From Chaunax sp. Z400 (taxonomy: Eukaryota; Chordata; Actinopteri; Lophiiformes; Chaunacidae), in the NCBI GenBank assembly GCA_037577475.1, contig CM075194.1, forward strand, positions 25,701,826 to 25,765,825: DNA of 64,000 nt, written 5' to 3'. Positions 11,651-23,089 of the stretch are shown piece after piece. Below the pieces are notes generated by a model, which searched no databases, had not been told where the DNA came from, and saw only the letters and a program-made list of their open reading frames with translations. Numbering within the stretch: position 1 is the stretch's first letter; the number at the start of each line of letters is the position of its first letter. The translations under genes and the position numbers were made by a program.

Positions 11651-11823
11651 CCATCTAGAGAACACATCCACTATCACCAAACAGTATTTCTTTCCCTCAT
11701 GTGGTGTTAATTCAATGAGGTCCATAACAAGATAATATTGACTGACAAATGTGCGTCTTGTTGGCAGACAAACCGGTCTGCATGATAGGAATGACACATT
11801 ATGAGGAAAGACATTTAGGTTTT
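11651..11823 (-). mobile_element. Retroviral-type integrase fragment, short form (B1)
   Basis: The minus strand encodes part of an integrase core from an endogenous retrovirus-like or Ty3-like element, with an IVDVFSRWVE-like segment truncated by the junction with the 5S array at about 11,650. The B2 copy extends about 75 bp further. Only a small part of the catalytic domain is present. Confidence 0.6.
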
Positions 11824-12036
11824 AAATCCTCACACTGCACCTACAGTTGAGTAGATGTAATTCTTGATGTGTCCAGCAGAGAGCAGCTCGGTCACAGCTA
11901 CATGCTGATAAAGTTTCTCCTCATTGATGTTATCCTTTCATCTGCCATCCTGAAATATCCTCCCTAGACTAAACGTCAGGGGTCATATCAGTAAACATTA
12001 TCCTACTGTGTGGACGTCCTTCAACAAAGACATTCT
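11824..12036. repeat. 213-bp direct repeat, left copy (B1)
   Basis: This 213-bp sequence is repeated at 16,767-16,979 with only a few differences, and the pair brackets the PABP-like gene. Its nature is unknown; no terminal TG...CA or target duplication was seen that would make it an LTR. Confidence 0.8.
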
Positions 12037-12130
12037 TAGAAATGGTTGAGGGCAGTGTAGCTAGAATCCAAGCAAAGCACGACAAATGTGTACGGAAACA
12101 ACGAAGAAGAAAAGAGTGAAGCAATGAAGT

Positions 12131-12131
<1 letters not shown>

Positions 12132-12170
<39 letters not shown>
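12132..12170. repeat. (TAA)n microsatellite, B1
   Basis: About 13 uninterrupted TAA units. The B2 copy at 28,355-28,387 has about two units fewer, so the tract changed length after the duplication. A shorter one lies near 14,412-14,440. Confidence 0.95.
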
Positions 12171-12172
<2 letters not shown>

Positions 12173-12802
12173 GGGCCTTACTCTCCATATATCTTTGGTT
12201 TGTTTCCAGTGCTGCTGTAACACTTAATTTCGCTGTGTAAGGATGCCTAATTATGTTACATTAGGTAAATGAAAGTAAATTTATTGAAGAATATGATTAT
12301 AATAGCAAGTGTGAGTGCAATTCATTAATGAATCCCTGGAGGTTTTAAATCAGCATGAAAGGTGCTGTCTATTGTTGAACAAGACACTGAATCCCTGTCA
12401 AAAACACTGTGACCTCTGACCTCCCTAAGGAGAACACAAAAACATGCATTCTAATGGCCATGTTGGACAGTTTCTTTGTGCCATAGGTGAGATTATTCTG
12501 ACAGATGTCTTGCAGCTTGATGCTCAGACACTGAGAGTAAATCCCTCTGATTAAAGTGAACAGAGATGGGACAGACTGGCCATGGTGCAGCTCTCATGTG
12601 CCTTAAGTATTTTGATTTGGCCAGTAGAACTATCATCTTTGAAAACTTGATCAAGTTGGCATTAGTCACAGGAACAGTCAAATTATTCTATTTTCACTAA
12701 AAGCTAAAAACAGACACCAATTATTTTATAATTGGAACAACAATTAACTTTATTTATGTAGCACTTATCGGACAAAGTACACAGAAGAAGCATTACTGAT
12801 TA

Positions 12803-12920
12803 ATGAACATCTCCTCCTGTTGTACGACTCCTGCTGCATCATGGAGGTGAGGGACTTAATGCACAGGAGCGGCTGCTGCAGCTCCTGCAGGGGCTCGTTG
12901 GTGCCTGGTGCTTTGTTTTG
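12803..12920 (-). pseudogene. Degenerate extra PABP linker exon (B1)
   Basis: On the minus strand a GTAG acceptor at about 12,921 is followed by sequence that aligns base by base with the alanine/proline-rich linker part of exon 7 of the adjacent PABP-like gene. In the matching frame it reads AAAAAPVH, a stop, then HLHDAAGVVQQ. It is a partial exon duplication with an in-frame stop. A weak GTCAGT donor in exon 9 could splice to it in another frame. B2 keeps a copy near 29,020-29,140. Confidence 0.5.
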
Positions 12921-13011
12921 CTACAAGAAGAGTGAACAGAGGAACAGAAACATCAACATAAAGACACGATTATCAGCCATATAGCTGAACTGTATTTGTT
13001 GTGCAGGTAGA

Positions 13012-16000
13012 CTATTGACTGAGTGGAGCTGACTGACCGGTAGGCTGGGCAGACATCGTCTGGGCCACCTGGAAGGCAGGCCGCTTGCGACCAAAGTTCC
13101 TTGGGCGAGGTGCCGATGGATGCATGGCAGCCGGCATGTTCTGGGAATCTGAACACATAAAACAAAAGTGGCTTCATGTACAAGTAAGAAGAAGTGTTTC
13201 TGTTTCCAAATTTTGTTTTGCCATGTCTTAATGTGCTTTTAAAATGACTGTAAATATACACAATCATGGAGTGATAGATTGAAAGGATACTTACTTTGTG
13301 GCCTCACATATTGGGAGGCCTTAGGTTTGCTCAGGCGTACCTGGGCCACAGGTTTGGCTTTCTTGCCAGAGGGCAGTGCGGGCTACGAAGGAGAAATGAA
13401 AATTAGCATCGACCAAAATCTACTTATGGCCCAAAAGGTAGGCAATTAGACCAGAGTAGGTCAGTAGGTCTGGTCTAACAAAGAAATGTTCATTCCTACC
13501 TGCTGCCTGGTGACCTGCGTCTGAGCTGTCTCGTTCTGCTGGGTGTTGCGGCCTCCTGCGGCATCACGGCGGTGAAGGACTCCACGCACAGGAGCGGCTG
13601 TTGCAGCAGCTGCAGGGGCTTGTGTTTGTCTCTGCATGTGCTGTTTCCTCACCATTGCTTGACGCTCCTCCTTGGGCTGAAACGGAGCCACGTACAAACG
13701 CTTGGTCTCCACAACGCGTCCATTCATTTCAGCCATGGCGTTGCTGGCCTCCTCTTGGGAGGAGAAGCAGATAAAGCCGAAGCCCTTGCTGTGTCCATCC
13801 ACCATCGTGACCTGAGAGCGAGAGTCAAATGAAACGAATGACCAAATTTGGACACCAGTTGATTATCAGTACCAGTAAATGACAGCTGTTTCACAGCCAT
13901 CTAATCACAGAAGATCCACTAAGTGAAGAGACGAGGTCCTACCTTTGCACTGGTGATGGCACCGAAGGGGGAGAATTCCTGCCAGAGACGCTGATCATCA
14001 ATTCTGTGATGAAGGTTCCTAATATATAAGTTGACACCCTGAAGATGAGATAGAGTGTTAACTTTTTAAAACACTATATATTAGCCATTTTGGCCAGTGC
14101 AACCATGAGAGACGGAACACTGGATATGACAAAGCTGCAGTCTGTCATATGACTGACCAGACAATATGACTGAAGTTAATTAAGTGAACTATGACACGTT
14201 GTTTTGTGAATTTGCGCAGGAGAAAATGGACCTGATGGCGAGTCTCCGTCTGTTGCTCCCTCTTCTCTTGGGCAGGGCCAGGCTTCTCTTCATCCATGTC
14301 ATGCTGCTCCAAATTCCACTCCATGTTTGAGTAGTAGCACCTAAAAGAGCTGCATTCAAATGGACATTTAGCAGAATCTTAATGCGCATTAACAACATTA
14401 ATTACAGTAATAAATGATAATAATAATAATAATTTGTAATGATATAATAGTAATAATACAATTTTATCCTTGCCTGTAAAGCTATTTATGTATTTTTGGT
14501 ACATTGTATGAGCTACTTAGGCATCATCAAGCTTCCTCCAAGTGTTATTGCACACTGTAGAACTCTATTAAGTCATCTCTGCAAACTGCTCAGGTATCAT
14601 TGTGCAGCTTTGAATGAGACCAGGTGCCATATTCATTCAACAGTCTTATTTTCATTATACGTATTAAAAGGTACCAACTTAGTTTAAAACAACGTCACTT
14701 ACACTTGTTGGTCATTGAACAGCAGGCCATTCAGTCTCTCAATGGCCCGGTCGGCTGCCTCCTGAGTCCCAAACTGCACAAAGCCGTATCCTCCAGAGTC
14801 TTTTTGAATCACCTTTGAGAAAGTAGACACATGCTAAACGTTTAGGCCCCACACACATGCAGTAAGAGTACAGTAAAGCTGATTTTATAGTCCAACTACT
14901 GAGATGTTCTTTGCATTGGGAAACAGGCTGAGTTAAACATTTCTTCAAGTGAATGGATGACTTTAAAACCCTACCTCCCATTTTTGTTGATTGCATCTGA
15001 CTAATTGAATTTATTGCAAAGCCTTTTTTGGACATGAAGTACGTACTTATATTCCAATATTATTGAAAATACAATCCCATTATTAGTTTAAGGGCACAAC
15101 TAAACATAACCAAACTCCATCTATTATTTAATCAATTGCGTAATGATTCACATATCACATGTACGAATGATTGATCTCTCTGTTAGTGCAAACAACTCTA
15201 GGACATTTACACCAGCTAATTAGACCTGCGGTCACAATGCTATGCTACAACAACGACTGCAGACCATACCCCTACTTCAGATTAGATACGAGAAGCGGGA
15301 ATCAGACACTAGCCTCCTACCTCGCGTGCCAGGACGTTTCCAAAAGTTGACAAGGTTGCAGTTAGAGCCTTGGTGTTAATGGACTTTTCAAGATTCCTGA
15401 TGAATACCTTTCCCGCTTCACTTTCACTCTGATGAGGCTGTGACCACGTGATGCGCATTTGCTGCCCCTTGTTCTCAAAAAGGTTCAAGGCATTCATTGC
15501 AACCTTGGCTGAGGGAAGGAACAAAGAAAAAGGACTTAAGTTGTTTAGTAAATATAAATTCTCAAGAGCCGGATATAACAGCACATCTTAAAGGTGTGGT
15601 TGGTCGTCTTGAATGGGTTTCTAGTGCTCAGGTGCTGTTTGAGTCCAGGTGTATAGTGCATATTTATATTCCCTGAATTTTTTTCTGATGTCAGCATCCT
15701 AAAATATTCAGTTTACTATCATAAAATAGTAAGAAAACCACCAATACTAGCTTTAAAAAGTCACTTAGATCATTGACTGATTGAACTTTGACATACATTG
15801 ACAGGCTGATTTGTGCTAAGCCACAATTTCTATATGGTGCTGATGACTTTTAAAATGTTCTTGCATAAATGTGATGAGTGCTTATTTTTCAGGATTTTAG
15901 ACGTCTGTCCAGCTATTCTTCTAATAGTTAACAGTTTTTGGCAAAAATGAGAAAATAATATGGGCCTATTTCAGTAAAACACTGAAACACACACATGAAA

Positions 16001-16426
16001 ACCAGATGCAGACGCAGACCTGTGCTCTGATCAGTGATATACATAAAATGATTTACAGATTGATGATTACACATTTAAGTCTCTAGTTTTGATAAAGTAC
16101 ATACCTGAATCTGAATTGTGAAAGTTCACGTAGGCAGAGCCAAGGAAAGAGTGGGTGATCATGCCCCTACATGATCACCCACAGAAAACAGATTAAACTA
16201 TCAGTGTTAAAAATCTCTCTTTCTCTTCAAACACTGTCAGGATTGAAGAATGCCATTTGAAAAAAAATGCTAGTGTGCTATACGAAAATACAAATTAAAC
16301 AACAATCACAACTGAACATTTTTGAGCATATATTATACGCATGTGCAGCATGTTTTTGTTTTTCAAATGATCTCACCCAGTGTCTTCTTCACTTTTGCCT
16401 TCTTCAGTGTTTTCTCTTGTGCTCAT
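13012..16426 (-). CDS. pabpc: Short PABP-like protein (truncated cytoplasmic poly(A)-binding protein paralogue), B1
   Basis: Nine exons: 16,426-16,377; 16,166-16,105; 15,508-15,321; 14,812-14,703; 14,340-14,232; 14,038-13,943; 13,811-13,500; 13,382-13,295; 13,148-13,012. All junctions have GT/AG borders and matching phase, giving about 383 codons from an ATG reading MSTRENTEEG. Residues about 19-61 match the C-half of RRM1 (GSAYVNF). Residues 71-137 are RRM2 (VFIRNL, GYGFVQF). RRM3 is replaced by an acidic segment ending AQEKREQQTETRHQ. Residues 175-250 are RRM4 (LYIRNL, KGFGFICF). A Pro/Ala/Gln linker follows with QNMPAAMHPSAPRP; there is no MLLE domain. Intact PABPs have four RRMs and about 630 residues. 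It may still bind poly(A) RNA through RRM2 and RRM4, but it lacks the PAM2-partner docking site. Presence of introns excludes a retrocopy. Confidence 0.75.
16151..16182. repeat. Perfect 13-bp inverted repeat over a splice acceptor (B1)
   Basis: GTGGGTGATCATG and its exact complement are separated by six bases (CCCCTA), which include the intron 1 acceptor of the PABP-like gene. The transcript could fold into a 13-bp hairpin with the 3' splice site in its loop. B2 has the same hairpin at 32,387-32,418. Confidence 0.9.
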
Positions 16427-16478
16427 ATGAAATACAAAAATGACTGAAAATGTTGCCTGGAAAAGGTCCTTTTTACCG

Positions 16479-16754
16479 CTATATCCCGTTTAATATAGTG
16501 CTAGAAAACAATAACTTTGCACAGAATTTCCCAGATATCAACAGGACAGCGAAAAAGCAGTCATGAGCACAATGTTGTCTTGCAGAGGTGGTCGGCCCAC
16601 CAGGTTTGACTGCATTTCTTCCAATAACTTCCAGATTTCCAAGAATGTAGAAGTTTCCTCTCATTTCCGGCAGCTTGTCTGAGAAGTGGTCCAGCTGTGA
16701 CATGAACTTTGATTGCAGTGGCTTGGTGGTGATCAGCATGAACTCTGCATTCAC
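16479..16754 (-). other. Unrecognised exon-like open frame (B1)
   Basis: The minus strand has a TTTTTCAG acceptor at about 16,756 followed by an open frame reading VNAEFMLITTKPLQSKFMSQ and on through LPEMRGNFYILGNLEVIG. The frame is also open in B2 (32,716-32,991). It looks like an exon of a protein-coding gene, but I do not recognise the family. It lies between the 213-bp repeat and PABP exon 1. Confidence 0.3.
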
Positions 16755-16766
16755 CTGAAAAATCTT

Positions 16767-16979
16767 AAATCCTCACACTACACCTACAGTTGAGTAGATG
16801 TAATTCTTGATGTGTCCAGCAGAGAGCAGCTCGGTCACAGCTACATGCTGATAAAGTTTCTCCTCATAGATGTTATCCTTTCATCTGCCATCCTGAAATA
16901 TCCTCCCTAGACTAAACGTCAGGGGTCATATCAGTAAACATTATCCTACTGTGTGGACGTCCTTCAACAAAGACATTCT
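16767..16979. repeat. 213-bp direct repeat, right copy (B1)
   Basis: Partner of 11,824-12,036. The right copy is followed at once by the 5' flank of an L1-type ORF1, whereas the left copy is followed by the TAA repeat region. Confidence 0.8.
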
Positions 16980-17066
16980 GAACCACTGCAACAGTGAATG
17001 AAATCAAAGTGGAATCTCTGGCCTAAGGACTGAAAGGACGACTTCCTCTCATTCAGAGGAGTAAAC

Positions 17067-17548
17067 ATGACACCAAAGGCTGTGAAGAACGATGAAGACC
17101 TCATCACCACTGCACAGGTACGTGACCTCCTAGAACAACACAAGTTCTGTTATGAAGACTTACTCCAACAACAGGAGAGAACCTGTAAAGTCTTTGTCCA
17201 AATGCTGATGGACTCCTTCAGCAAAAGAAGATGGAATTAAAGGAGTTATGTGACCTCAAATCTAGTCTACATTACACTCAGAAGGAGGATGAGTTCAAAT
17301 CCCTTTCTGACAACTTGTCAACTCAATGTAAAGAGCTAAATAATCTCAACACACTGAGCTCCACCCTTGTCAACATGACAGGTAAAATTGACGACTCTCG
17401 TCATAACAATTTGATTTTTGAAGGAGTTGTAAAGACTGAACCTGAGAAGCGGTCAGACTCTGAGGAAAAGTCAGAAAATGTGAAACTTGACCATAAACAC
17501 ATAGAACTAGAGCACAGCCAGCGCTCTGGAAAATCAGCTGGCCTATAG
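17067..17548 (+). mobile_element. L1/Tx1-type LINE ORF1 remnant (B1)
   Basis: From ATG 17,067 the frame reads MTPKAVKNDEDLITTAQ, and after a frame change at about 17,228 continues through SSLHYTQKEDEFKSL, a predicted coiled coil, to DDSRHNNLIFEGVV. The NNLIFEG motif after a coiled coil marks the start of the RRM-like domain of L1-type ORF1 proteins. Residues matching IELEHSQRSGKSA follow before a stop. The usual DLENRSRR segment is shortened. This is an inactive ORF1 fragment; no ORF2 follows directly. Confidence 0.65.
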
Positions 17549-17999
17549 AGAGATACAGACCTTTAGTAGTCCTGCCCTCAAATTCCTTGTAGAGATAGAA
17601 GCTCTATTTTCTCTGGTCCTTTTGATAAAGCTTGTTAGATCGATGACTTCTTTTTAAAGGTTGGTGCATCTCTAGCCTCAAAGATAGTGGAAACAAAAGT
17701 GAATCCATTGCAGAAAGAGTAAATATTCTCTGTGTACATTGAAAATATGAGAGGAAAAGATGAAGGTATATGAGCATGATTTGTGACAATAATAGTTTTA
17801 AAGCCAATCCTGGTCCAATATCAGACTTTATGCAGTGATGTGGAGACTGGAAGCCTTCACAGTGAAGTAGGAGATACCTGGTGTCCAAAAGTTGAACTTG
17901 TGAAATAAAGAAAAAAAAACCTGTTCTCATATATTTTGTAATTGTACTCAACTGTTCTCAGTCACCTGCTGCTGCTCCACAGTTAATTATTACAAATGA

Positions 18000-19480
18000 T
18001 TGTTTGTTTGGTTTGCAGTCATGGACTACTGTGTGCAGAAGATAGTACAAAAATGTCACTATGATGCCAGAAAAGAGGGAGAGTGAGGTGTGAGTGGAAA
18101 CTCGGTGTGCCTACAGGTGAACTCAATGCAATATAACACTAAAGATGCATTTCCAGAAGAAAATATGTCTTTGTAGTTTGTAGTTTGTAGAAAACAAGTG
18201 GCTTTATGACACATTAAACATGAATCTTCTGTTTTGGTTGGACTGGTTTAAAAACATGAATTAGAATATGACATTATGTCATAATGCACATAATTCATAT
18301 GTCATCATACTGAGCTTCAGTCATTCAAACACTAAACATAATCTCATTATAATGTGCAGCATTTTGAGTTTGTACTGTATAAAGTGACTTAGGTAAGACA
18401 TACAATGAGAATCTTTAATAACTAATAGCTCCTAACCTCTGTCCTCATCATAGTCATTCTTAACTGGGCATGTTCTTATGATGACATCATTGTGCGACGC
18501 TGATTATTTTGAAATGTGAATGTTTCTAAGCTTCTTCTTTTCCAGAGAGAGGTATGTGGTATTCATCACATAACATAATGCCTCTCCATAGACGGCACAT
18601 GTGAAAACTTTGATGAATCAGTCCCAAATCACACAGACATGTTTTGAAATCAAGTGGCTTTTAGGAATGAATCAAATACAATATGGTCGGTCCACCACTT
18701 TGGTGGAGGTGGTTAAAATGATACCTGTTTAAAATTGTCCTTGTCAGAAGCTTATCGTGTTCATGTTCATGTCATCATGTTAGCATTCAGCTTAAACAGC
18801 CTCAAAGAGCATGCTGTTTGTTTTCTGATCATTTATCATTTGTCTCATTGTTAACCAGTGATAGCAGTACCTCTGATCCTACCACTCATTTTTGTGAATG
18901 CACTTTGTAACAGCTTTGTCTCCACATAGTCTCACACAATGAAAGAACAAGAGTCTGTAAAACAAAGAAGACAGACGGTCAGTTTGAACAACCTCTTCAC
19001 TCGCTGATAACAGATGGAAAAATGGATGGAAAAAGTGTAAGGCTACAGATTTTCACCCTGACACCAATAGATATTTTTTGGTCAGTAACTAATTTTGCAG
19101 GAGTATTGTGTATCACAGAAAGGTAGAGAGTTAATGCGAAATGAATAGCACATAAATATGTGGTAGTAAACTGAGTCAGTTCTCTCTGAAATGGGGTTTA
19201 AGTGATGACAAGTAGATATAAATTCAATAAATCCAATGACCATCATATGGCAAACAATCTCTTATTTAATAAGCTTTAATGTAAACAGAACACTTTGTCG
19301 TGTCTGGTGGTATGTTTTCTCTGCTTTATCTGCATAAACACACAAGTATAAATAGATTATAAAGCAATCCAATATTACGATCTAGACTTCAGGCTTGAAT
19401 TAGCAACTGTTGGACAATGAAATCAAACTTCCCTCTCTGGTGCCTTTTATAAACTGTCACCTAAACTAAACACGACACGT
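18000..19480. other. Intergenic or intronic AT-rich sequence, no gene seen
   Basis: No exon, RNA gene or recognisable element was found. About 400 bp near 18,343-18,745 are absent from B2. A TATAAA at 19,448 lies upstream of a short frame with a GTGAGT donor near 19,649 and could be the transglutaminase promoter and first exon, but that is only a guess. Confidence 0.4.
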
Positions 19481-20202
19481 GCTAAGATGTCACTATTGAC
19501 CAGTGTGAGCAGGAGACAGAACAAAAGAGGCAGAGTGAGATGTTTCTCAGTGTTTAAAGGTGGAGCCTGCGTGTCTTTCCTTCTGTCACTTGTAGCTCAT
19601 GCTGTCAGACAATGGACTGCATGCAGCAGACAACACACAACATCTGTGGTGAGTTCACTGAAATCATGCCTTCCTTTAAGGTTTTTTTCTTCTCTAGAGT
19701 TGAATTGAATTTCAAATCACATGAAGGTTTGTTTTCATAGCATTGATGAGATGTCTTGTATTTGAAAAAAAAAAATTAAGACTCAATAATCTCATTTATG
19801 TCTTTGCAAAACACTTTCTAACAAACGTTTAACCTCCCATTTCAGATGAGTCACATACAAGTATTAGTTCAACACAAATCAGGTCATTAGAGTTGAAATG
19901 AGTGACTATCAGGTTATTCTACTGAAGAATTTGTATATTTATTTTCTGCTTTGTTGATTCAAGTGTTTCACTTCTGCAGTATTTTAGTCACTGCGGTGCT
20001 AATACCTGTACAATGACTGCTATGAATGCAGCATGGTTGTAAAGCAGAGTATGTGACAGAATGTAAGGATGGTCCAGCAAAGGTATGTGACAGAGGCTGT
20101 ACACTTTTTCTTTTCTTTTCATGTCTTTCCTTCTGATTGTGATGTTCCTTCTAAACTCTTTAGCTCAATGTGATTTCCTGAACACACTGTCTGTTTTTCC
20201 AG

Positions 20203-23084
20203 GTCCTGAAAAAGTCCAGTACCAGCTGAAGTTAGTCAACTTTGACACTCATGAAAACCACATTTCCCATGAGACACAGGGGCTCAGCCAAAAGCACCTG
20301 GTGGAGCGACGAGGGAAACCGTTCAAAGTCCCTCTGCTGTTTGGCAGTCAGCTGTGGGATCCTCACACTGAGATCCTGGTCCTGGAGGTTTGGCTGGGTA
20401 GAAGATAGCATTGAGTCTGCTCACATTCAAAGTAAGACCATGTCATTTATGAGGGGCAAAATAATCCAGTCTTACTCTAACAAATGAACAATTGCATTAG
20501 CAACAAAAACAACCTTTAGCAAGTCTTACATAATATTTACCAAATGATAACTAAAACTGAATGTGGTCATTTTATGGTCCTTTTTGACATTCACTTCAAT
20601 CTAAAATATACAAAGACAATATATCTAAAGTTGTACCTCATCAACTGAATTGATTTTTCTAAATATATGTTTATTCTGAATTTTATGCCAACAACATGTA
20701 TCAATAAAGTTGGGACAGGAGCAACAAAGCACTGAGAAAGTTGTGTAATGCTCAAAAACACCTGAATGTATCATTCCACAAGTACAGAGGTTCATTGGTA
20801 ACAGGTGGTGGTATCATGTCGTATCATTCACAACCAAAGAAAACCTGTGTGAGCAAATAGTCCAAGAGTTTAACAACAATGTTTCTCAACCTACAATTAC
20901 AAGGAATTCCAAGATTTCACCATCTTCAGTCATAATATCATTAAAAGGATTCAGAGAATCTGGAGAAATCTCTGCATGTAAGGGGCAAAGGTGAAAATCA
21001 ATAGTGAATACCTGTGACCTTTGGCCCCCCAGATGACACTGCATTAAAAACCAACATGATTCTATGAAGCATTTTACTACATGGGTTCAGGAACCGAAAA
21101 CCAACTTCAGTAAACACAGTTAAGACTCTACCATGAGAAACACAATCTATATATCAACCCTGCCAACTTCTGTGGGCCTTAGCTCGTCTGAGATGGACTG
21201 ACGTAGAGTAGAAAACGGTTCTTCGGTCGGACGAGTCCACATTTCAAAACGTTTTTGGGAATCATGGACGTCATGTCCTCCGGGTTAAAGAGGAAAAGGA
21301 CCATCCAGATTCTTACCAGCAGACATCTGTGATGGTATGGGGGGTGTTGGTGCCCACGACACTGGTAACTGTCACATCCGTGACGGCGCCATTAATGCTG
21401 AAAGCTGCAAACAGGTTTATGAACAACATATGCTGCCATCCAGACGACGTCTTTTTCAGGGACGTCCCTGATTATTAAATCTAGACAATGAAGCCACATT
21501 CTGTCGCCTTATAACAGCGTGGCTTCTGAGTGAAAGAGACCAGGTACTAGACTGGCCTGTCTGTAGTCCAGACCTGTCCTCCATTGATAATGTGTGGCGT
21601 ATTATGAAGCAGCAAATACGATGACAGTATCACCTCAGACTGTTGAGCAACTGAAGTCGTATATCAAGCAAGAATGAGACAGAATTCCACTTCAACAATT
21701 AATGTCCTCTCTCTCGAAGTCTTACTGCTCCATCTGCTAGCATTAGCATATGTAAGCTGCTCATTCCAGATGATGTATTTTTATTACTTAGAAATTCAAC
21801 TTTTCATTTGCACGAAGGAAGCGATGCCATTTCTTCAGTCTAAAGTTACGTCGTCTCACAGGTGAGTGTTTTCTTTCATCATGCAGGCGATGTGTCAGAG
21901 AGGATCCCAGTCCAGCTCTCTAACAAGAGGTCTGACCCCCAAGGCCGGTCAGCCAACATCTACCCAGGCGACATGCATCCTCAGTCAGCCACCATCCACA
22001 TCTGCTCTCCTGTTCTGTCCTCGGTGGGACTGTATCACCTCCTGGTCCACATGGAGACCATAAATATCAGAAGGAGCTTTGCGGTGGGAACATTCGTGCT
22101 GCTCTGCAACCCATGGCTGAAAGGTGGGTCCATGCACTAATACTCCTTCCTGTTGCTGTCTACGTTATCTGGATGTTGAATGCATTTCATACCACTGCCT
22201 TTGCTTTTCAGATGATCCAGTGTACATGCCACTGGATGTCCAAATACAAGAGTACATCAAGAGTGATTATGGGTTAGTGTACATGGGCACCCATCTAAAC
22301 ATTTGTCGGCTGCCCTGGTCATTTGGTCAGGTATGTGACGCTTGAAAAGCAACTATTGTGAATGGATTATGTGTAGTCAGAGCATTACAAACCGGGTCAA
22401 TGCACGAGACAAGGAGGCCCAACAAGCTGAGTTAAAGAGCCATTGAAGTATTTTATAACAAAGAAGCAAACATCAGCAGCACCAGTAGTGAGTTCATTAT
22501 GGATGAATGAGAAATGAACAAGTACAAACCCGGACTCCTGCAGAAAAGGACTGATTGTAACTATTATTTGTCTGTAAGAATTGAATACAGCTCCATTTCT
22601 GTTTATGTGAGCAGTATGAGCCTGGGGTCCTTCAGGCATGTCTGCAGCTCCTGCAGGTCAGCCCACAACAACTCAGTGACAAACGCAAAGACCACATTCT
22701 GCGAGTCGACCCCGTCTATCTCAGCAGGGTGATTTGTGCTATGGTGAGAGGCAGCAATCACAACTATTGCATGTATGTGCGATAAATATGCATAAATACA
22801 CACATATATTCCCTCTCATGCCAGATTAATTAGGAATACTATCGATAACATGATTGGATAAAAACATTTTCTGCAGTTTCACTGTGAAGCAAGAAAGAAA
22901 GGTCGGTAATGTTTCTCCTCCTGTCCGAGGTGAATTGTAATGAGGACCTGGGTATTTTGAAGGGGAGGTGTCAAGCCTACAGAGTGGAACAGGAGCGCTG
23001 ACATCCTTCACCGATGGGTCTCGTCCGACTCCAGCCCGGTGCACTATGGGCAGTGCTGGGTCTTTGCATCTGTCCTCCACACAG
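20203..23084 (+). pseudogene. Transglutaminase gene fragment, catalytic-Cys exon frameshifted (B1)
   Basis: Five plus-strand exons encode the N-terminal beta-sandwich and start of the core of a transglutaminase (protein cross-linking by glutamyl-lysine bonds): 20,203-20,397 (VQYQLKLVNFDTHENHISH), 21,887-22,123 (VQLSNKRSDPQGRS to CNPWLK), 22,212-22,330 (DDPVYMPLDVQIQEY to PWSFGQ), 22,615-22,743 (YEPGVLQACLQLL to RVDPVYLSRVICAM) and 22,930-23,084. The last holds the active-site motif YGQCWVFA, with Cys at 23,054-23,056. In that exon VNCNEDLGILKG and PTEWNRSADILHRW are in different frames and about seven codons are missing between them, so the frame is broken. No exon for the catalytic His and Asp or the C-terminal barrels follows. 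A Tc1 element sits in the first intron shown. Confidence 0.8.
20693..21720 (+). mobile_element. Degenerate Tc1-like transposon (B1)
   Basis: The sequence follows a common fish Tc1-like element through its transposase region. Recognisable decayed pieces include the GACGAGTCCACATTTC region, the GTGATGGTATGGGG region and an end region encoding VLDWPVCSPDLSSIDNVW-like residues at about 21,548-21,600. Many indels and stops make it inactive. It lies within the transglutaminase gene between exons 20,203-20,397 and 21,887-22,123. B2 lost all but its last part. Confidence 0.7.
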
Positions 23085-23089
23085 GTACT

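Noticed and set aside
11969..12223. Minus-strand frame with a run of tyrosines
   Set aside because: It is a translation of the TAA microsatellite.
13012..16426. Processed PABP retrocopy
   Set aside because: Eight introns with GT/AG borders lie at positions consistent with a genomic gene.
11824..16979. The 213-bp repeats as LTRs of a retroelement enclosing the PABP-like gene
   Set aside because: No TG...CA ends, primer-binding site or polypurine tract seen, and the enclosed gene has introns on the minus strand.
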